Assembly (NCBI RefSeq): GCF_003991905.1
Contig: NZ_RSCL01000004.1
Coordinates: 335,934-399,933 of the forward strand
DNA from: Dulcicalothrix desertica PCC 7102
GTDB lineage: Bacteria > Cyanobacteriota > Cyanobacteriia > Cyanobacteriales > Nostocaceae
Direction: 5' to 3'
DNA length: 64,000 nt
A program made the position numbers and the translations under genes. The notes under the pieces are model-generated. The model made no database searches. It saw nothing but the letters and a program-made list of their open reading frames with translations, and was not told where the DNA came from. This document shows positions 25,622 to 33,475 of the stretch, in pieces. Within the stretch, counting starts at the first letter, position 1; each line of letters begins with the position of its first letter.

Positions 25622-26617
25622 ATGAAACAAGCTATTGATGCGACTACCTCTTCTGAGGAACTTAGAAAGCTAGCGAACACTTATAGCGGAGCAGTTCGTA
25701 AACTCATTGCTAGCAACCCGAATACACCACCAGATTTACTTATAGAATTATTTATCGAATTTCCGCATCAAGTTCTAAATAATCCTGTAATTGAGTTAAT
25801 TTTGCTCGAAAATCCTGATTTCTTCAAAGAATTATATCAAAATAACCCCTATATCTTCAACGAAGATGCATTACCGTCCTTATTTATTGAATGGGCAGTA
25901 AATTGTTCAGATGAAGGAATACGTAAAACTATCGCAAGCAATGAAAACACGCATCCATCATTTTTAGAGCAGCTTGCAAAAGATATAAGTATAGATGTAC
26001 GCGGTAACGTCGCCGAAAATCATCGCACCAACAGCAATACTTTACAAAAGCTAGCAGAAGACAAAAGTAAAAAAGTTCGTCTAGCAGTTGCAGAAAATCC
26101 AAATACTCTCAAATGCGCGCTATTAAAGTTAGCAACAGACAAATGTTACGAAATTCGTAGTAAAGTAGCAGCACACACTAAAACACCTAGTGGTGTACTA
26201 GAAAAATTAATTCAAGATAGCAACGGTATAGTACGGTTTGGCGCCGCGAAAAATCCTAATACTCCCCAACATTTAGTTAACAAATTACTTGAAAAGTTAA
26301 TTAAACATGACACTAGTATAATTCAAGAATATAAACTACCCGAATCATTTCTAGAATGGGCAGTCAATCATCAAGACACAAATATACGTGTAGCTGTAGC
26401 GTGCAATTCTAACACACCCCAAAGCTTATTAATGCAGCTAGCACAAGATAAAGAAACTTGCGTGCGTACTGCTGTTGCTAAAAACTCTAAATCTAGTCGA
26501 AAAACTTTGACCAAACTTGCTCAAGATGAAAACGAAACGATTTGTTTTATAGCAGCTTGGACACTCCAAGAACGTTCTGACTATTACTACTTTGATTATG
26601 ACGAAAATCAATTTTAA
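25622..26617 (+). CDS. LRV protein 2
   Basis: A 331-residue LRV solenoid. It opens MKQAIDATTSSEELRKLANT, close to LRV1's start, and carries the family block LFIEFPHQVLNNPVIELILL then ENPDFFKELY, ALPSLFIEWAVN. Repeats such as AENPNTLKCALLKLATD, AAKNPNTPQHLVNKL and ACNSNTPQSLLMQLAQD follow. A second SFLEWAVNHQDTN segment shows internal duplication of a longer unit. It ends YYYFDYDENQF, an aromatic and acidic tail. It sits 207 bases after the VWA gene in the same direction and could be expressed with the operon or from its own promoter. Confidence 0.8.
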   Translation: MKQAIDATTSSEELRKLANTYSGAVRKLIASNPNTPPDLLIELFIEFPHQVLNNPVIELILLENPDFFKELYQNNPYIFNEDALPSLFIEWAVNCSDEGIRKTIASNENTHPSFLEQLAKDISIDVRGNVAENHRTNSNTLQKLAEDKSKKVRLAVAENPNTLKCALLKLATDKCYEIRSKVAAHTKTPSGVLEKLIQDSNGIVRFGAAKNPNTPQHLVNKLLEKLIKHDTSIIQEYKLPESFLEWAVNHQDTNIRVAVACNSNTPQSLLMQLAQDKETCVRTAVAKNSKSSRKTLTKLAQDENETICFIAAWTLQERSDYYYFDYDENQF

Positions 26618-26704
26618 TATTTATTTAGCAATTAAAATTTATTAAAATATCTTTTTGTTTTCATGATAACAATTTAAAATAATCAAGTCGAATTGGTGTG
26701 TTAT

Positions 26705-26962
26705 ATGACTCTAGATAGAAGCCATCTACTCAAAAATATAGCTAGTGATAACGAGTTTTATGTTCGTCGTTAAGTTATTAGTAACCCAAATGTAACTGAA
26801 GAGATTTTAAAATTATTGATTAAAGATAAAGATAACTTTATTTGTTATAAATCAGCACGTAAACTACTTCCATTAGTTAGTGCATTGCAAAATGAGGATA
26901 ATGCTTATTACATAGAGATGTCAAAAAATTTGATTAAAAAATTTACTCCCCGTTTTAGGTAA
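26705..26962 (+). pseudogene. Broken LRV fragment with in-frame stop
   Basis: From the ATG at 26705 the frame reads MTLDRSHLLKNIASDNEFYV, RR, a TAA stop at codon 23, then VISNPNVTEEILKLLIKDKD and a Lys-rich end at 26962. The stop falls in the conserved VRRxVxxNPN segment of an LRV repeat, where the paralogues have Ala or Thr. This is a decayed or truncated LRV gene between LRV2 and LRV3. Confidence 0.75.
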
Positions 26963-26991
26963 CAATAGGTATACTCAATAATCAACACCAC

Positions 26992-27019
26992 GTAGAGACG
27001 TTACATGTAACGTCTCTAC
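26992..27019. repeat. Perfect 28-base palindrome GTAGAGACGTTACATGTAACGTCTCTAC-type
   Basis: A self-complementary element with 14-base arms and no loop, 30 bases after the LRV fragment. It is the T:A variant of the palindrome at 13463 (GACGTTAC/GTAACGTC versus GACGTGAC/GTCACGTC), a paired change. Confidence 0.88.
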
Positions 27020-27212
27020 ATTGATAATTATATAACTAACTAATGAGGCTGGGAACTTAATTTAATTATAGTTTGTCGTAATATTGCGGAGATTAATATT
27101 CTTGATATTTATTAACATATTATATTTCCGTAAAAATACAAAGGTGATTTGAATGAATATGTGACAACTTAAAATCACAGGCTTTGTTATATATCATTTT
27201 TGATTTTTGTTT

Positions 27213-29894
27213 ATGCTAAACTCTTCCAATTTGCTTGCACTCGTACATCAAGCAGCTAGCGAAACTACATCACATATAAGCTTGGAAGAGTTAGCGTCTA
27301 TGGCTCCTGAACTCACGCGCGTTATAGCTGCAAACATATGCACTACTCCAAAAATTTTATTTTCACTCAGCAATAATAAAGATTATGAGACGCGCAAAGC
27401 TGTAGCTAGTAACCCCAATACTCCCACAGAAATATTGTTTCAATTAGGGATAGAATTTCCATACGAGTTGCTCGAAAATCCAGTATTCTCACTGTTGTTA
27501 TTAGAAAACCCGCTCTTTTTTCAAGAATTACCCGAAGATACTCAAGCTAGTTTACTTAAATTAAAAGTTATTCCAGATACATATTTACAGTGGGCATTAA
27601 GTTATAGGCGCCCAAAAACCATGTTTGCTGCGGCAATGAATCCTAAACTAACTAGAGATGAATTATGTAAGTTGATATACGAAGCAGGTAGTAACTGGTC
27701 AACTTCACAAGTACCAAATGTCGCCAAGTTACATGTCAACTGGATAGGGGAAATGAAAGCTGGATGGCAAGAAGCAGCTTTTGCGGTGGTTCAAAAACAC
27801 CAGTTAGTCAAAGATAATATCCTACACGATGAAGCTTCTGAATATAGATTGTGGCAACTCGGCATTATTCCCCAAGCTTTTTTGATGGGATTACATCGTA
27901 ATACGTTAGTACAAATAGCCCGTAACCCTTATACTCCTGTAGAAATTCTCGAAGCGCTGTTAAAACCAAAAACAGCGACTAAAAAAATGCGTGTAGCAAT
28001 TGCCAATAATTTAAATACTCCCGTTCATCTTTTAGAACAGCTTGCGGGTGATGATGATGCGTGGGTACGTCAAACTGTTTTCCAAAATCCTAGTACTCCA
28101 AATGCTATCTACAAATTATTTTACGAGTACGAAGCCGCAATTCAAAATCCTGATACGAATGGCGCCACTTTAAGCGAAATTGTCAAACGTGACTGGGAGT
28201 ATACACGAACGGGTGTGGCATCTCATCCAAACACCCCTCGCGAAATATTAGTAAAACTTGCCTATAACAAATCGTGGAAAGTTCGTGCGGCAGTTGCCAG
28301 TAACAAAAGCGTTCCTACAGAAGTGTTGGAAATACTTATAGAAGATAAACGCTTAGGAGTTTGCAATGCAGTGGTTCGTAACCCCATAACTCCAGCATGG
28401 CTATTAGTAAGAATGCTGAATAACTACAAATGCTACCAACGTCAAGATATTGCCAAGCACCCCAATGCGACACCAGCAATTTTAGAAATACTCGCACGGG
28501 ATGCAGATTGTTATGTACGTGTAGAAGTAATTAAAAATCCCAACACCTCAATTGACCTACTAACGTATTTGGCAAACGATAGAGATTTTTACGTTCGTAA
28601 TAATGTTGCAGCAAGTTCTAGAGCATCAGAAACCTTACTAGCACAGTTAGCTAACGATGGCGAATATATGGTGCGTCAACATGTAGCGTACAATATTAAA
28701 ACCCCAATTGAGATTTTGAGAAAATTGGCAACCGATGAAGATAATAACGTTCGCTGTGCAGTTGCCGAAAATCCCAACACCCCTGATGATGTGTTAACGC
28801 AGTTAGAAAAAGATCAAGTCGATTGGGTAAAAGCTAGGGCAATGATATTCCGTCAAACAAAGTCACTCACCCTAGACTCCAATTCTTCAACTTGCCAAAA
28901 TAACACTTCAATTGCCGCAAATCCTAATACCCCTATCGAAATTTTACTCGAACTGGCGCCGAGCGATAGCTACCAAGTATATTTACTATCGATTCAAAAT
29001 ATATGTCGGCAAATGACGATACACTCAGATATCCCTGCGTATCTTTTAGAAAAATGTGCCACAATTAACACACTTGAAATGCAAATTGCCTTAGCACGAC
29101 ATCCAAATATACCCGAATCTATTGCATCAAAATTTGCATCAAGTCAATCAGTACGCTTGCGTCGGTTAGTCGCGCGAAATCTTAATCTACCACCATCCGT
29201 GCGAGAAAAACTCTTGCAGGATAAAAACCAAGATGTGCGATCTTCAGCACTCGTTGGGTTACTCGAAACAAAAAATCATCCACACACCGAGTTTTTACAG
29301 CAATGGCAAGCAGTGCAAAATTTGAATGCATCAAGTCAACTACTCATAGAACAAGCACAAAGTCAATGGGTAACAATCAAAGAAGCTGTAGCACTTAACA
29401 CAAATTCAGCAATGATTGTCTTTGATACTTCTGAAAAGCAAGACAAATTAAATCGCAGTAAAAGCAACGCTCCCGTCACCTTGCTAGAAAAGTTAGCAAC
29501 AGACGAACATATCTCTGTAAAATTAGCAGTCGCCAAAAACTCCAACACTCCAGCAAACGTACTAGAAATGCTTGCCAATAACCCCAAATCAAATAACCTA
29601 ATACACCTTGCAGCAGTAAAATCTCTAATTCAACATTACCCAGAGCAATGCCAACCATATATAGAAAAATTTATTACTACTACCTCTTACCCTTCACTCT
29701 CAAACTTTTTTATATTACTACACCATCAGGCGCCAAGCGATCTACTAGTAAAACACCATCGCTCATCATCCTGGTTAGAAAGATACGCAGTAGCAACAAA
29801 CCCCAACACACCGCAACACATCCGCAAACTCCTAACAGAAGACGCAAATCGTATCGTGCGTGCAGCAGCAAAAGCTTTTTTAAGTGCTGAGTAG
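27213..29894 (+). CDS. LRV protein 3 (largest)
   Basis: An 893-residue LRV solenoid with roughly twenty or more repeats (for example ASNPNTPTEILFQLG, ARNPYTPVEILEALL, ASHPNTPREILVKLAYN, AENPNTPDDVLTQLEKD). The N-terminal block FPYELLENPVFSLLLLENPL is shared with LRV1, LRV2 and the short copy. Residues 110-220 hold a non-repeat insert (NWSTSQVPNVAKLHVNWIGE) that is unique among the four. I chose the ATG at 27213 over the TTG at 27207. The last codons, SAE-stop, come from an AGTGCTGAGTAG tandem repeat. It lies 250 bases after the LRV fragment and likely has its own promoter. Confidence 0.82.
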   Translation: MLNSSNLLALVHQAASETTSHISLEELASMAPELTRVIAANICTTPKILFSLSNNKDYETRKAVASNPNTPTEILFQLGIEFPYELLENPVFSLLLLENPLFFQELPEDTQASLLKLKVIPDTYLQWALSYRRPKTMFAAAMNPKLTRDELCKLIYEAGSNWSTSQVPNVAKLHVNWIGEMKAGWQEAAFAVVQKHQLVKDNILHDEASEYRLWQLGIIPQAFLMGLHRNTLVQIARNPYTPVEILEALLKPKTATKKMRVAIANNLNTPVHLLEQLAGDDDAWVRQTVFQNPSTPNAIYKLFYEYEAAIQNPDTNGATLSEIVKRDWEYTRTGVASHPNTPREILVKLAYNKSWKVRAAVASNKSVPTEVLEILIEDKRLGVCNAVVRNPITPAWLLVRMLNNYKCYQRQDIAKHPNATPAILEILARDADCYVRVEVIKNPNTSIDLLTYLANDRDFYVRNNVAASSRASETLLAQLANDGEYMVRQHVAYNIKTPIEILRKLATDEDNNVRCAVAENPNTPDDVLTQLEKDQVDWVKARAMIFRQTKSLTLDSNSSTCQNNTSIAANPNTPIEILLELAPSDSYQVYLLSIQNICRQMTIHSDIPAYLLEKCATINTLEMQIALARHPNIPESIASKFASSQSVRLRRLVARNLNLPPSVREKLLQDKNQDVRSSALVGLLETKNHPHTEFLQQWQAVQNLNASSQLLIEQAQSQWVTIKEAVALNTNSAMIVFDTSEKQDKLNRSKSNAPVTLLEKLATDEHISVKLAVAKNSNTPANVLEMLANNPKSNNLIHLAAVKSLIQHYPEQCQPYIEKFITTTSYPSLSNFFILLHHQAPSDLLVKHHRSSSWLERYAVATNPNTPQHIRKLLTEDANRIVRAAAKAFLSAE

Positions 29895-29958
29895 AAAGTG
29901 CTGAGTGCTGAGTAAAGTAAAGAGTTACTACTCAGCACTCAGCACTCAGCACTCATTA
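29886..29958. repeat. Inverted 7-bp GTGCTGA tandem repeats
   Basis: GTGCTGA units on the left (29883-29912) and their complements TCAGCAC on the right (29930-29955) form a long stem between the convergent LRV3 and queF genes. The left arm supplies the last three codons and stop of LRV3. A further copy lies at 30448-30473. Confidence 0.85.
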
Positions 29959-30381
29959 CTTGGTATGCTTAACTTCAACAACCGTATGAACATTACCACG
30001 TGGAGTAAAATCAGCTTTAACAGTTACCTCCAAAGGGTCACAAGCTGCAACAAAATCATCAAGAATTAAATTTGCCGACTCCTCGTGAGAAATATACCTA
30101 TCGCGATAACTATTTATATAGAGTTTCAGCGCTTTCAACTCCACTACCTTGGCATCAGGAATATAGCTAATATAAATAGTGGCAAAATCAGGATAGCCAG
30201 AAAACGGACACTTACACGTAAATTCCGGCAAAGTAATATTAATATTATACCTTCTACCTACACGTGGATTCGGGAACGTAATTAACTGACCCTCAGCAAT
30301 TTCACGCTCACCATATTTTACAGATTGAGTCGGCGCCTCTTCAATAGACTGTGTTGTTATCTCAGGTGATAAGTTACTCAT
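29956..30381 (-). CDS. queF: NADPH-dependent 7-cyano-7-deazaguanine reductase
   Basis: A 141-residue type I QueF that reduces preQ0 to preQ1 in the queuosine pathway for tRNA modification. The catalytic Cys lies in FTCKCPFSGYPDFATIYISY, the conserved ELKALKLYINSYRDRYISHE is the QueF-specific motif, and FTPRGNVHTVVEVKH closes the domain. Length and motifs match the short unimodular bacterial enzymes. It is monocistronic and convergent with LRV3. Confidence 0.97.
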   Translation of the reverse strand: MSNLSPEITTQSIEEAPTQSVKYGEREIAEGQLITFPNPRVGRRYNINITLPEFTCKCPFSGYPDFATIYISYIPDAKVVELKALKLYINSYRDRYISHEESANLILDDFVAACDPLEVTVKADFTPRGNVHTVVEVKHTK

Positions 30382-30447
30382 ACTAAATACTGCTTAACAT
30401 AATTTAATATAATAACTTAAACACAACTCATAACTCCTAAATAATAA

Positions 30448-30473
30448 CTCAGCACTCAGCACTCATCACTCAT
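30448..30473. repeat. 7-bp TCAGCAC/CACTCAT tandem repeat overlapping a stop codon
   Basis: CTCAGCACTCAGCACTCATC runs into the end of the minus-strand gene at 30466; the gene's final TGA is part of the repeat. Same family as 29886-29958. Confidence 0.75.
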
Positions 30474-30876
30474 AAACGTCTTCTTGTTCCCAATCAGGAC
30501 AAGTTGAATCTTCTACACCACTGGGATGCATCCCACAAACTAATAAAGTACCACCATACGCATAGCCATGATAATGCTTACAACCTATACACGCTGTATT
30601 TTTCTCTGTTGTTGCATCTACTGAATATGGAAACGCTGGGTCAAAATTATCACTTGGTATATCATCCAATTCCCAATAAATTTCTGAAAGTGGTTCGACA
30701 ATATCTTGCAAGTACTGGTCAACCTCTGTAGCGATACTGTTGTGTACCTGCTCGCTCAACTCTTCAGTAAATTCAAAAAATGTATCTACCACTTCTGTCA
30801 TTCCTATAAAGAAACGCTCTACTTCGTCAGTCAGTGTTTCCATTAGTTGCCACAAGTCTTTCTGCCAATTTTCCAT
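30466..30876 (-). CDS. Conserved cyanobacterial-type protein with Cys-rich C-terminus
   Basis: A 136-residue protein of unknown function. The N-terminal 75 residues are a long amphipathic helix (MENWQKDLWQLMETLTDEVE, EELSEQVHNSIATEVDQYLQ). The C-terminal part has CIGCKHYHGYAYGG, LLVCGMHPSG and STCPDWEQ, five Cys and several His that look like a zinc or iron-sulfur site. Similar acidic, Cys-ended proteins are common in cyanobacteria. It follows queF by 84 bases on the same strand and may share a transcript. Confidence 0.65.
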   Translation of the reverse strand: MENWQKDLWQLMETLTDEVERFFIGMTEVVDTFFEFTEELSEQVHNSIATEVDQYLQDIVEPLSEIYWELDDIPSDNFDPAFPYSVDATTEKNTACIGCKHYHGYAYGGTLLVCGMHPSGVEDSTCPDWEQEDVYE

Positions 30877-31052
30877 AGAATTTCAAGTCCTCATCGACTC
30901 AATAGCGGAAAAAATAGTGTTGCTCGTCTAAATAGTAATTCTACAGACTATTTCAACACCAATACAACACTATTACAACACTGCTTTTAAATTCGAGCAT
31001 GAGGATTACAACCCAATATTTGTATCAAAATACACTTAATATCTTGAACAAT

Positions 31053-31448
31053 TTACTGTTCACGCTGTAAACGCCGTAATTCCTCTTGCATTTGCTTAAC
31101 TTGGTCGCGTAGATTATCGACTTCTTCAACTGGCGCCTCTTTTGCAGAAGATTGAGTTTGAGACACTTCTTCATCTTCTTCTAAAATTTCTATTCGCCGG
31201 GGTTCATTGGTCGAGGTACCCGAATCTTTTGTAGAAGCCTGTTCTTGCTGGGCTTGCTTCATCATATCTTCGACAAAGCGACGACCTTCTTCGGTAGTCA
31301 TTTCGCCGCGTGCTACCATTTCATCTGCCAGCTTTTGAACTTGCGAGCGCAATTCTGAAAGTTTTCCACCTGCTTTTTCACCTGCGTAAGAAGCTAGTCC
31401 TACACCCAGATAAAAAGCTTTTTGTACTAAGTCTCCAAAACCAGCCAT
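31053..31448 (-). CDS. Phasin-like coiled-coil protein
   Basis: A 131-residue protein with the phasin (PhaI/PhaP-like) layout: MAGFGDLVQKAFYLGVGLAS then a long helix LSELRSQVQKLADEMVARGE, RFVEDMMKQAQQEQ, an acidic low-complexity middle, and a C-terminal coiled coil VDNLRDQVKQMQEELRRLQR. Phasins coat polyhydroxyalkanoate granules; many cyanobacterial genomes carry such a gene without a proven granule role. Monocistronic. Confidence 0.7.
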   Translation of the reverse strand: MAGFGDLVQKAFYLGVGLASYAGEKAGGKLSELRSQVQKLADEMVARGEMTTEEGRRFVEDMMKQAQQEQASTKDSGTSTNEPRRIEILEEDEEVSQTQSSAKEAPVEEVDNLRDQVKQMQEELRRLQREQ

Positions 31449-31641
31449 TACTGACTTTTATCTTTGTATTTAATATAAAATTTTTTTTGGGGACCGGGGT
31501 CTACGCCTACTACAAGCATCCCGTATTGCTGCTATCTTCCGATCCTGACAAAATTTAGGCGTTGCGGTTGCATAGTCCCGGTCTTCCCATAACTATAGCA
31601 TTAAATTTCAAATAATTTCAAAAAATTTGTACAAAAATTAT

Positions 31642-31908
31642 TTATTCTACGACAAGGCGCCATTCGTATAACTGATAATCAACGCAGCCGTTTTTAATTA
31701 AGGGGTCTTCGGCAACAATAGCTTGGGCTTGTTCCATCGACTCTGCCTCAAAAATCATCATTCCCCCACCCCTTTTAGCCCAATATCCACTTTTTGCTTT
31801 GTGTCCACGTGCAATAAGTTCACGGACATATGTATGGTGAGCAGGTACATATTGGTCAAAAGTTGACTTATCAACCTTACCTTCCTCTATCTTCACAAAA
31901 ATCGGCAT
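31642..31908 (-). CDS. YCII-family protein
   Basis: An 88-residue ferredoxin-like-fold protein. It starts MPIFVKIEEGKVDKSTFDQY and continues VPAHHTYVRELIARGHKAKS, GGMMIFEAESMEQAQAIVAE, DPLIKNGCVDYQLYEW, the complete YCII domain with the conserved His and Asp-Pro. I chose the ATG at 31908 because residues encoded up to 31971 lie in repeated DNA (CCAACAGATATCTTAGTAA twice) and precede the domain. Catalytic role unknown. A second YCII protein is at 35747. Confidence 0.85.
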   Translation of the reverse strand: MPIFVKIEEGKVDKSTFDQYVPAHHTYVRELIARGHKAKSGYWAKRGGGMMIFEAESMEQAQAIVAEDPLIKNGCVDYQLYEWRLVVE

Positions 31909-32016
31909 ATACTTTGTCCTAAATCTAATCCTATATGACGTACCAACAGATATCTTAGTAAAGCGTGCCAACAGATATCTTAGTAACTACGTACTCATAA
32001 ATATCCCTCTAGGCCT

Positions 32017-32116
32017 GTAAGGGCGGGTTAACAGACATCCTAAAACGTAACTAAATATCTCGTAAACCCGCCCATACCGACAAACCCGCCCATACCAACA
32101 AACCCGCCCATACAAC
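32017..32116. repeat. GGGCGGGTTAACAGA hairpin with 18-bp tandem tail abutting a start codon
   Basis: The element runs from GTAAGGGCGGGTTAACAGAC to CTCGTAAACCCGCCC; its arms GGGCGGGTT and AACCCGCCC pair. The right arm is then iterated as three 18-base units (AAACCCGCCCATACCGAC and variants) at 32064, 32082 and 32100, ending against the ATG at 32117. A second copy of the hairpin, about 85% alike, is at 47230-47292. Confidence 0.85.
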
Positions 32117-32653
32117 ATGCATAGCTACTATATCGCCCTGATACCGCCAAACTACATCCTAGAGCATGTAAACCAAGTCATACAGTACTTTGCTGACAAA
32201 TACAACAGTCGTGGCGCCTTAAGGTCTCCACCTCATATCACCTTACAACCTCCATTTAAATGGGATGAAGCCAACATTACCAAGTTGGAACAGCATCTGA
32301 CAAATTTCGCATCCAGGCGAACGCCCGTACCTGTAACATTAAACCAATACGGTGCCTTTGCACCGCGCGTTATATATATAGATGTTGTCAACACTCCAGA
32401 GTTAACGACGCTGCAATTAGATTTAATGACTTATATGGAGTCAATAGGTATTTATGACCCAAACACCAAAACTCGACCTTTTGTACCACATATGACAGTA
32501 GCATATCGAGACTTGACGAAACAAAACTTTAAGGTAGCTTGGCAAGAATTTGAGCATCGTCAGGTAAATTTTGAATTTGGCGCCGATAATATTTGTTTAC
32601 TACTGCACGATGGTAAGCGTTGGAACGTTTTATCAAAATTCCAATTTAGTTAA
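32117..32653 (+). CDS. 2'-5' RNA ligase / 2H phosphoesterase family protein
   Basis: A 178-residue LigT-like protein with the two signature H-x-T motifs: SPPHITLQPPFKW near residue 40 and FVPHMTVAYRDLT near 117. These histidines cleave 2',3'-cyclic phosphates or related RNA ends. Length fits the bacterial family. A tandem repeat ends immediately before the ATG, so no normal ribosome site is visible. Confidence 0.9.
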   Translation: MHSYYIALIPPNYILEHVNQVIQYFADKYNSRGALRSPPHITLQPPFKWDEANITKLEQHLTNFASRRTPVPVTLNQYGAFAPRVIYIDVVNTPELTTLQLDLMTYMESIGIYDPNTKTRPFVPHMTVAYRDLTKQNFKVAWQEFEHRQVNFEFGADNICLLLHDGKRWNVLSKFQFS

Positions 32654-32789
32654 ATTTATCCGTAAATATATACATATAGGTTGTAGTGATTGATATCAAA
32701 ATTCATACAACAGGAAGTTGATTAATAAGAACTTCTATCTGAAGTAAGAATTTATTCGTTCACATTATTATAATTATTGTAAAAATATC

Positions 32790-33047
32790 ATGTTAAATTT
32801 AGTAAGACCATCAATGCAAGAATCCGCGACCAATTCTAATACAAAAAAGGTTACTATTAAAAATTGGAAAACTACAGCTATCGGGTGTGTATTATGTTGT
32901 AGTGGCTTTGTGGCATTTTCACCAAGTACTTTCGGTGGAGAACAGGCGCCTTTGGTTCAAGTATGTAAATATATTACTTCAGGAGGATTAGCAGTTCTAG
33001 GTATAAGTGCCAAAGATTTTAATGTTACTGGTAAAGATAAAGAGTAA
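32790..33047 (+). CDS. Small two-helix membrane protein, copy A
   Basis: An 85-residue protein: a polar N-terminus, then IKNWKTTAIGCVLCCSGFVA and a second hydrophobic stretch after FGGEQAPLVQVCKY (ITSGGLAVLGISAKDFNVTG). Its closest relative is the next gene, with about half of positions shared. The NWKTT...GGLA.LGI.AKD.NV pattern resembles small hydrophobic proteins found in phage lysis or tail modules, but no phage genes are near. It has three extra cysteines compared with copy B. The Met at codon 9 is an alternative start. Confidence 0.6.
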   Translation: MLNLVRPSMQESATNSNTKKVTIKNWKTTAIGCVLCCSGFVAFSPSTFGGEQAPLVQVCKYITSGGLAVLGISAKDFNVTGKDKE

Positions 33048-33134
33048 TTAAACGTAAAAGTTATATCTAGAAATAATTTTGAAGCATTGTATTAAAACCT
33101 ATTTTATATTGTAAGTAGATATATTATTAATCTT

Positions 33135-33168
33135 AGAAACCGGGTTTTTAACAATAAATCCGGTTTCT
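33135..33168. repeat. Short paired AGAAACCGG/CCGGTTTCT repeat
   Basis: AGAAACCGGGTTTTTA and AAATCCGGTTTCT form a compact hairpin between the two small membrane-protein genes, likely separating their transcripts. Confidence 0.75.
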
Positions 33169-33191
33169 TTATAATATTGGGAGCAACAATT

Positions 33192-33458
33192 ATGTCAGAC
33201 CCAACTAAGCCAACAGTGTCAGAAGATTCTACTCAGACTTCAACAAATGTTGCAAAAAATGCAGTAGTCAAGAATTGGAAAACAACCTCTGTTGGTGTAG
33301 TACTTGCAATAACTGGCTTTATCGCATTCTCACCCAAGAATTTTGGTGGAGACCAAGCAATAATTGTAGAACTCTCAAAGTACATACATATGGGAGGACT
33401 AGCTGCACTTGGTATTGTTGCTAAAGACTATAACGTTAGTGGTGGGAGTAATAGATAG
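33192..33458 (+). CDS. Small two-helix membrane protein, copy B
   Basis: An 88-residue paralogue of the preceding gene: VVKNWKTTSVGVVLAITGFI, AFSPKNFGGDQAIIVELSKY, IHMGGLAALGIVAKDYNVSG. The ATG at 33192 is preceded by GGGAG at the right spacing and is preferred over the upstream TTG at 33177. The N-terminal 25 residues are polar and Ser/Thr-rich, unlike copy A. Tandem duplication with later divergence is likely. Function unknown. Confidence 0.65.
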   Translation: MSDPTKPTVSEDSTQTSTNVAKNAVVKNWKTTSVGVVLAITGFIAFSPKNFGGDQAIIVELSKYIHMGGLAALGIVAKDYNVSGGSNR

Positions 33459-33475
33459 CACTAAAGTACTAATTA

